Assembly (NCBI GenBank): GCA_040755915.1
Contig: JBFLWM010000043.1
Coordinates: 9,368-73,367 of the forward strand
Source: Sulfurivermis sp040755915
GTDB lineage: Bacteria > Pseudomonadota > Gammaproteobacteria > Thiohalomonadales > Thiohalomonadaceae
Direction: 5' to 3'
DNA length: 64,000 nucleotides
This document shows, in pieces, positions 59,268 through 64,000 of the stretch; the stretch's first letter is position 1; every line of letters starts with the position of its first letter. The translations under genes were made by a program, and so were the position numbers. Below the pieces are notes generated by a model, which ran no database searches, was not told the origin of the DNA, and saw only the letters and a program-made list of their open reading frames with translations.

Positions 59268-59335
59268 GAGCCCACTCCGTGGGCGAACCTGGCGCTGAAT
59301 CTGGCACCCTTTCGCCGAGAGGACTCGGCTCCTAC
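59264..59335. repeat. REP-like inverted pair GTAGGAGC ... GCTCCTAC
   Basis: Two inverted units: the left has GTAGGAGCCCAC and GTGGGCGAA, the right has TTCGCCGAG and CTCGGCTCCTAC. The outer GTAGGAG and CTCCTAC provide the TAG stop codons of both convergent genes, truD and the Smr gene. It fills the entire gap between them. Confidence 0.75.
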
Positions 59336-59883
59336 ATGTGGGCGCGTTTCAGCAACACATATACCGCACCGGTGCCGCCGTCCATCGGCCGGGCCGAGCA
59401 GAAGGCCAGCACCTCATCGCGCTGCTGCAGCCAGTGGTTGACCTTGCCTTTCAGCACCGGGCGGCGCTGCAGCGAGCCGTTGCCCTTGCCGTGGATGATG
59501 CGCACGCAGCGAACGTCACGCTGGCGTGCGGCGATGAGGAAGGCCGCCAGCTGTTCGCGTGCCTCGGCGGCGGTAAGGCCGTGCAGGTCCAGTTCGGCGC
59601 CGATGGCGTACTGGCCGCGGCGCAGCTTGCGCAGCACGTTGTGTTGCAGGCCGCTGCGGGCGAACAGCAGTTCCTCCCCGGTTTCCAGCAGCTCCGGGTA
59701 TTCCGGATCGGACAGCATGTCCTGCAACACCCGGCGCTCGTCCTCCTGCCGCTTCTGCGGCTGCGGGGGTGGCGGCGGGGCCATGACCGGCAGCCGATCG
59801 GAGTCCAGCGGGCGCACGTCGGCCACGGCGGAGCGGAACAGCGCGCTTTCCTCGTGGCTGAGCGGTGCGGGTTTCTTGCGCAT
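59332..59883 (-). CDS. Smr-domain protein (MutS2/SmrA-like, stand-alone)
   Basis: 183 residues. A proline-rich segment (about 35-45) and a charged region precede the C-terminal Smr domain (about 90-180). The Smr domain has the LDLHGLTAAEAREQL motif, RIIHGKGNGSLQRRPVLKGK and a final strand. Stand-alone Smr proteins are thought to be nucleases acting on DNA or RNA. The family is clear; the substrate is not. It is placed in reverse between truD and surE, where relatives usually have nothing. The stop codon is supplied by a REP-like element. Confidence 0.88.
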   Translation of the reverse strand: MRKKPAPLSHEESALFRSAVADVRPLDSDRLPVMAPPPPPQPQKRQEDERRVLQDMLSDPEYPELLETGEELLFARSGLQHNVLRKLRRGQYAIGAELDLHGLTAAEAREQLAAFLIAARQRDVRCVRIIHGKGNGSLQRRPVLKGKVNHWLQQRDEVLAFCSARPMDGGTGAVYVLLKRAHM

Positions 59884-59974
59884 GACGGGAAGTCTACCAG
59901 AGGGAACTGCCGCCCCGGCATCGGCTTGGGGTATAGTAGGCGGGCCCGATTCGACGGCCCGCCATTACACAACA

Positions 59975-60727
59975 ATGAAGATACTCATCAGCAACGACGA
60001 CGGTTACCAGGCTCCGGGTATCCGCTGTCTCGCCGAGCACCTGCGTGCCATTGCCGACATTACCGTGGTGGCACCGGAGCGTGATCGCAGCGGGGCCAGC
60101 AACTCCCTCACCCTGGAAAACCCCATCCGTGCCGTGGTCATGGACGACGGCGTGATCCGTGTCGACGGCACCCCGACCGACTGTGTGCATCTGGCCATCA
60201 CCGGCCTGCTTGATACCGAGCCGGACATGGTGGTGTCGGGCATCAATGCCGGCTCCAACATGGGGGACGACGTGATCTATTCCGGGACCGTGGCGGCGGC
60301 GATGGAGGGGCGCTTCCTCGGCTTGCCGGCCATCGCCATCTCCATGGTCAGCCACAAGCCGCAGCACTTTGCCACCGCCGGCCGCGTCGCCGTCTGCCTG
60401 GTGCGCCAGTTGCTGGCCAACCCGCTGCCCAAGGACACCATCCTCAACGTCAACGTCCCCGACGTGCCGTGGGAGCAGCTGGAAGGACTTGAGGCGACCC
60501 GCCTCGGCCAGCGCCACAAGTCCGAGGCGGTGATCCGCGCCCAGGACCCGCGTGGCCGCCCGATCTACTGGGTTGGCCCGGCCGGCGCCGAGCAGGATGC
60601 CGGGCCCGGCACGGATTTCCATGCCGTGCGCCACAATCGGGTGTCGGTCACGCCCATCCAGGTGGACCTGACCCGCCACAATGCCATCACCAATGTGGCC
60701 GACTGGCTGCGGAGCTGCCCGCTGTGA
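59975..60727 (+). CDS. surE: 5'/3'-nucleotidase SurE
   Basis: 250 residues. The N-terminal metal site ILISNDDGYQAPGI (two Asp) is followed by VVAPERDRSGAS, VDGTPTDCVHLAI and VSGINAGSNMGDDV. It dephosphorylates nucleoside monophosphates and is linked to stationary-phase survival. A TATAGT box at 59932-59937 could be its -10 element. The surE-pcm-nlpD-rpoS order is the standard stationary-phase cluster. A longer reading from 59279 passes through the antisense of the Smr gene and was rejected. Confidence 0.96.
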   Translation: MKILISNDDGYQAPGIRCLAEHLRAIADITVVAPERDRSGASNSLTLENPIRAVVMDDGVIRVDGTPTDCVHLAITGLLDTEPDMVVSGINAGSNMGDDVIYSGTVAAAMEGRFLGLPAIAISMVSHKPQHFATAGRVAVCLVRQLLANPLPKDTILNVNVPDVPWEQLEGLEATRLGQRHKSEAVIRAQDPRGRPIYWVGPAGAEQDAGPGTDFHAVRHNRVSVTPIQVDLTRHNAITNVADWLRSCPL

Positions 60728-61386
60728 TGCGCGAGAGCGCCGGTATCGGCATGACCTCGCAGCGCACCCGCGAACGCATGGTGACGCGGCTTATGGAGCA
60801 GGGCATACGTGACCTGCGCGTGCTTGAGGTGATGCGCACCCTGCCGCGCCACCTGTTCGTGGACGAGGCCCTGGCCACCCGCGCCTACGAGGACACCGCC
60901 CTGCCCATCGGCAGCGGCCAGACCATCTCCCAGCCCTATGCCGTGGCACGCATGACCGAGGCCCTGCTGAACGGCGGGCGGCCGCGCAAGGTGCTGGAGG
61001 TGGGAACCGGATGCGGTTACCAGAGCGCGGTGCTGGCAGCGCTGGCAGACGAAATCTTCAGCGTGGAGCGCATAGGTGACCTGGTGCGCCGCACGCGCGA
61101 GCGGCTGCAGCGCCTGCATATCCGCAACGTGCGCCTGCGTCACGGCGACGGCTATGCCGGCTGGGCCGAGCATGGCCCCTACGACGGCATTCTGGTCGCC
61201 GCAGCACCGACCCAGGTGCCGGCGGCGCTGCTGGAGCAGCTGGCCGAAGGAGGCCGCCTGATCGTGCCGGTGGGCAATCGCGGCAACCAGCAGCTGTTGC
61301 TGGTCAGCCGCAGCAACGGCGAGTTGAAACAGGACGTTCTGGAAATGGTCTCATTCGTGCCGATGGTACCGGGGGCCAGTCAATGA
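60727..61386 (+). CDS. pcm: Protein-L-isoaspartate O-methyltransferase
   Basis: 219 residues. VLEVGTGCGYQSAVLA is the SAM-binding loop; LPIGSGQTISQPYAVARMTE and the C-terminal GGRLIVPVG are family signatures. It repairs isoaspartyl residues in ageing proteins. The ATG overlaps the surE stop by one base (TGATG); a GTG one codon earlier is also possible. Confidence 0.95.
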   Translation: MRESAGIGMTSQRTRERMVTRLMEQGIRDLRVLEVMRTLPRHLFVDEALATRAYEDTALPIGSGQTISQPYAVARMTEALLNGGRPRKVLEVGTGCGYQSAVLAALADEIFSVERIGDLVRRTRERLQRLHIRNVRLRHGDGYAGWAEHGPYDGILVAAAPTQVPAALLEQLAEGGRLIVPVGNRGNQQLLLVSRSNGELKQDVLEMVSFVPMVPGASQ

Positions 61387-61393
61387 GGTTGCG

Positions 61394-61975
61394 ATGAAGC
61401 TGTTTTCCGCCCTGTATGCCCGGGTGATGCGCTGGTCTGCGCACCCCCATGCCCCCCGCTATCTGGCCACGCTCAGTTTCGCCGAGTCCTCGTTCTTTCC
61501 CATCCCCCCCGACGTGATGCTGGCGCCGATGGCGCTGGCAAGGCGGGACCGCGCCTGGTACTACGCCCTGCTGACCACCCTGGCCTCGGTGGTGGGTGGG
61601 GCCGCGGGCTACCTCATCGGCTATTTCGCCTTTGAACTGGTCGAGCCGCTGATCCGTGAGGCCGGTTACTGGGAACGCTACGAGCGTGCCCGGGAGTGGT
61701 TCGATGCGTGGGGTTTCTGGGCGGTGTTTCTGGCCGGATTTTCCCCCATTCCCTACAAGCTGTTCACCATCTCGGCCGGGGTGATCGCCATGAATTTCCC
61801 GTTGTTCATGCTGGCCTCGCTCATCGGCCGCGGGGCACGCTTTTTCCTGGTGGCAGGGTTGATGGTATGGGGCGGCGAACCCATGGAGCGCAGTCTGCGC
61901 CTGTATATCGATCGCATCGGCTGGGTGGTCATCCTGGCCGCCGTGGCCGGGTATATCATCGTCAGCAATGGTTGA
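61394..61975 (+). CDS. yqaA: YqaA-family (DedA-like) inner-membrane protein
   Basis: 193 residues with about four membrane segments. ESSFFPIPPDVMLAPM and the later FLAGFSPIPYKLFTISAG are the paired amphipathic/reentrant motifs of the DedA/SNARE-associated superfamily. Members act in lipid flipping or membrane homeostasis; the role of YqaA is not established. It lies between pcm and nlpD and overlaps nlpD by eight bases. Confidence 0.9.
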   Translation: MKLFSALYARVMRWSAHPHAPRYLATLSFAESSFFPIPPDVMLAPMALARRDRAWYYALLTTLASVVGGAAGYLIGYFAFELVEPLIREAGYWERYERAREWFDAWGFWAVFLAGFSPIPYKLFTISAGVIAMNFPLFMLASLIGRGARFFLVAGLMVWGGEPMERSLRLYIDRIGWVVILAAVAGYIIVSNG

Positions 61976-62738
61976 TACCGTGTCCATCCGCCATACAGCC
62001 GTTTTATTGCTGGCGCTTCTGCTGGCACTGGCCGGTTGTGGCGAACTGGGGCCTCCGCCACGGAAAAACTATGCCGCCTACCATACGGTACGCCCCGGCG
62101 ACACGCTGTATTCCATCGCCTGGGGTTATGGTTACGACTACCGCGAGGTGGCTTCCTGGAATCGTATCGGTTGGCCCTACCGCATCTATCCCGGCCAACG
62201 GTTGCTGGTGGTGCCGACGACCCGTGGCGCGGCGGTGGAGGAGCGTCCCGCCGCCTCGCGTTCTGCTGCGGCATCCCCGTCTGCATCACGCCCCCCTCCT
62301 GCAACGGCAAAAACCACACCTGTCAGGCCCGTTGAAAAGCCGGTGTCACGCCCGCATCAGTCTCCTATCAGCTGGCAGTGGCCCACCGCCGGCAGCGTCA
62401 AGCGGGGCTTCAATAATTCTGCCAGTAAAAAGGGGATTAATATCGCCGGTCGGCTCGGACAGCCGGTCTATGCCGCCTCCGGCGGTGATGTGGTATACAG
62501 TGGAAGCGGTTTGGTAGGTTATGGCAATCTGCTCATCATCAAGCATGATGATACGTTTCTGAGCGCCTACGGCCATAACCGCAGGTTGCTGGTAAAGGAA
62601 GGACAAAAGGTCAAACCCGGGCAAATGATTGCAGAGATGGGTGAGACCGCCAAGGATGGTGCGCTGCTGCACTTCGAAATTCGCCAGGAAGGCAAACCGG
62701 TGGATCCCATACGGTATCTGCCGAAACAAAACAGATGA
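61968..62738 (+). CDS. nlpD: NlpD-type LysM/LytM lipoprotein, division amidase activator
   Basis: 256 residues. A lipoprotein signal ending LALAGC (Cys about 24) precedes a LysM domain (about 43-88, HTVRPGDTLYSIAWGYG). A Ser/Pro/Ala-rich linker and a C-terminal M23/LytM domain follow. The LytM site is degenerate: the H-x-x-x-D of active enzymes is replaced by a KKGINIAG stretch, while YGHN and LHFEIR remain. This is what is known for NlpD and EnvC, which activate amidases rather than cut. In related bacteria rpoS is often transcribed partly from inside nlpD. Confidence 0.93.
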   Translation: MVDTVSIRHTAVLLLALLLALAGCGELGPPPRKNYAAYHTVRPGDTLYSIAWGYGYDYREVASWNRIGWPYRIYPGQRLLVVPTTRGAAVEERPAASRSAAASPSASRPPPATAKTTPVRPVEKPVSRPHQSPISWQWPTAGSVKRGFNNSASKKGINIAGRLGQPVYAASGGDVVYSGSGLVGYGNLLIIKHDDTFLSAYGHNRRLLVKEGQKVKPGQMIAEMGETAKDGALLHFEIRQEGKPVDPIRYLPKQNR

Positions 62739-62749
62739 AGGACGAGGGT

Positions 62750-63745
62750 ATGGGCAAGCACAACACCAACACGGATAGCGAGGAGGAGTTCGGTCTCGAG
62801 CAGGAGAGTGAGGAACTGCTGGAAACCGAAGACGGCGCAGAGTTTTCCGCTGGCGGCGAAGAAGCCGTGGAGGAGGACAATCCCCTCGACGACTACACCC
62901 CGATGGCTGTCCCGGAACTGGAGCTGGATGCCACGCGGCTCTACTTGGGGGAAATCGGTTTTTCACCCCTGCTGACCGCCGAGGAGGAGGTGTATTACGC
63001 CCGCCTGGCGCAGAAGGGTGTCGAGGCCGGCCGCAAGCGCATGATTGAAAGCAACTTGCGCCTGGTGGTGAAGATCGCCCGCCGCTATCTGCACCGCGGC
63101 CTGCCGCTGCTCGATCTCATCGAGGAGGGCAACCTCGGCCTGATCCGCGCAGTGGAGAAGTTCGACCCGGAGCGCGGTTTCCGTTTCTCGACCTATGCCA
63201 CCTGGTGGATCCGCCAGACCATCGAGCGGGCGATCATGAATCAGACCCGTACCATCCGCCTGCCCATCCATGTGGTCAAGGAAATCAATGTCTACCTGCG
63301 CGCGGCACGCCACCTGACCCAGACTCTCGACCATGAGCCCAGCCCGGAAGAAATTGCCGAAATGCTGGACAAGCCGGTGGAGGAGGTAAAGCGCATGCTC
63401 GGCCTGAACGAGCGCGTGACCTCGGTGGATGTGCCGGTGGGGCGGGATGCCGATCGTTCCCTGCTCGACTCCATTCCGGATGAGAACAATCTCGACCCGG
63501 TGGAGCTGTTGCAGGATGACGACATGCGCGCCAAGATCGAGCAGTGGCTGGATGAGCTGACCGACAAGCAGCGTGAAGTGGTGGAGCGGCGCTTCGGCCT
63601 CAATGGCCACGATGTCACCACTCTGGAGGATGTCGGTCAGCAAATCGGCGTCACCCGCGAGCGGGTGCGCCAGATTCAGATCGAGGCCCTGAAGCGTTTG
63701 CGCAAGATCATGGAAGCACAGGGGTTTTCCTCGGACACCATTTGA
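62750..63745 (+). CDS. rpoS: RNA polymerase sigma factor RpoS
   Basis: 331 residues. An acidic N-terminus is followed by region 1.2 (DATRLYLGEIGFSPLL), region 2 (RRYLHRGLPLLDLIEEGNLGLIRAVEKF is split by the -10 recognition helix, then FSTYATWWIRQTIERAI), region 3, and region 4 (RFGLNGHDVTTLEDVGQQIGVTRERVRQIQ). It is the stationary-phase and stress sigma factor. The ATG at 62750 has AAGGA seven bases upstream; an in-frame ATG at 62735 overlapping nlpD has no such site. Confidence 0.94.
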   Translation: MGKHNTNTDSEEEFGLEQESEELLETEDGAEFSAGGEEAVEEDNPLDDYTPMAVPELELDATRLYLGEIGFSPLLTAEEEVYYARLAQKGVEAGRKRMIESNLRLVVKIARRYLHRGLPLLDLIEEGNLGLIRAVEKFDPERGFRFSTYATWWIRQTIERAIMNQTRTIRLPIHVVKEINVYLRAARHLTQTLDHEPSPEEIAEMLDKPVEEVKRMLGLNERVTSVDVPVGRDADRSLLDSIPDENNLDPVELLQDDDMRAKIEQWLDELTDKQREVVERRFGLNGHDVTTLEDVGQQIGVTRERVRQIQIEALKRLRKIMEAQGFSSDTI

Positions 63746-63875
63746 GGAAGCCCGTCACGAGGTAACGTCACACGGCAGCCGTGGGGCGGATAACCGTTTT
63801 CGCTTTTCCCTTTTCCATTGTTCCGCTCCTTGTCCCTGCGCCGGACGTGGAATTTTTGCTTTTCGACGTGTTCTA

Positions 63876-64000
63876 AGGATGCTCTGAATAAGTAACCAAC
63901 CATGAGAAAATCGTCGCTCCCAGCGAGTCATCACGCGCCGAATCGCACCGGCAAGGCCGGTATTTGCTCATCCCTGCGGCCTTTTGGCCGCGTTTGGCGT
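63876..64000. mobile_element. Possible left edge of an insertion element or dispersed repeat, cut by the window
   Basis: After a pyrimidine-rich tail downstream of rpoS, the sequence changes at AAGGATGCTCTGAATAAGT, which resembles the terminal bases of IS5-like elements. It then carries short palindromes (ACCGGC/GCCGGT, GCGGCC/GGCCGC at 63976-63991). No transposase reading frame is visible before the edge. Without the other end this is only a suspicion. Confidence 0.3.

Noticed and set aside
63763..63776. CACGGC/GCCGTG palindrome after rpoS as a rho-independent terminator
   Set aside because: The loop would be too small and G-rich sequence, not a T tract, follows it.

Overview
The window is a compact, GC-rich (about 60-65% by eye) chromosomal segment of a gammaproteobacterium. 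The gene orders are the ones used across that class: rpsB-tsf-pyrH-frr-uppS-cdsA-dxr-rseP-bamA-skp-lpxD-fabZ-lpxA, then rnhB-dnaE-accA, then tilS-pyrG-kdsA-eno-ftsB-ispD, then ispF-truD-surE-pcm-yqaA-nlpD-rpoS. Protein sequences look closest to sulfur-oxidising or purple-sulfur type gammaproteobacteria (Chromatiales-like), but genus cannot be read from this sequence. No rRNA, tRNA, CRISPR array or prophage was seen.

Layout. 1-9.2 kb: a cut-off DAHP synthase, the agmatine-to-putrescine pair aguA/aguB, a small periplasmic protein, a YgiQ radical-SAM protein, and a two-gene RND efflux system with a divergent LysR regulator. 10.3-19.5 kb: a RelA-type (p)ppGpp enzyme that keeps hydrolase residues, sfsA, a WbuC-like cupin, a TPR-methyltransferase, an RlmA-like methyltransferase, glnD and map. 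19.5-32.1 kb: the translation / isoprenoid / outer-membrane biogenesis operon, led by a structured rpsB leader. 32.2-35.5 kb: lpxB on the opposite strand together with an aminotransferase and an oxidoreductase that match GnnB/GnnA. This suggests lipid A built on a 2,3-diamino sugar. 35.7-47.3 kb: rnhB, dnaE, accA, tilS, pyrG, kdsA, eno, ftsB, ispD.

47.3-57.5 kb is an insertion between ispD and ispF, which are neighbours in most relatives. It holds an AT-richer DUF3883 nuclease-like gene, pbpC coupled to a 1711-residue alpha-2-macroglobulin with an N-terminal LprI-type lysozyme-inhibitor domain, and a RhlE-type helicase. 57.7-63.7 kb resumes the standard order up to rpoS, with one reverse-oriented Smr gene inserted between truD and surE. 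The last 125 bases look like the edge of a dispersed or mobile element.

How the genes work together: much of the window builds the envelope. CdsA, LpxA/D/B, FabZ, KdsA and GnnA/B make phospholipid, lipid A and Kdo precursors. UppS, Dxr, IspD and IspF supply isoprenoid carriers. BamA and Skp assemble outer-membrane proteins, RseP senses envelope stress, FtsB and NlpD act in division, and the A2M/PBP1C pair probably guards the periplasm. RelA, GlnD and RpoS are the global nutrient and stress regulators. Intergenic regions carry several inverted-repeat families (GTAGGAGC, GGGTGGAT, ATGGGT, CAAG/CTTG heptads) and strong hairpins, listed separately.
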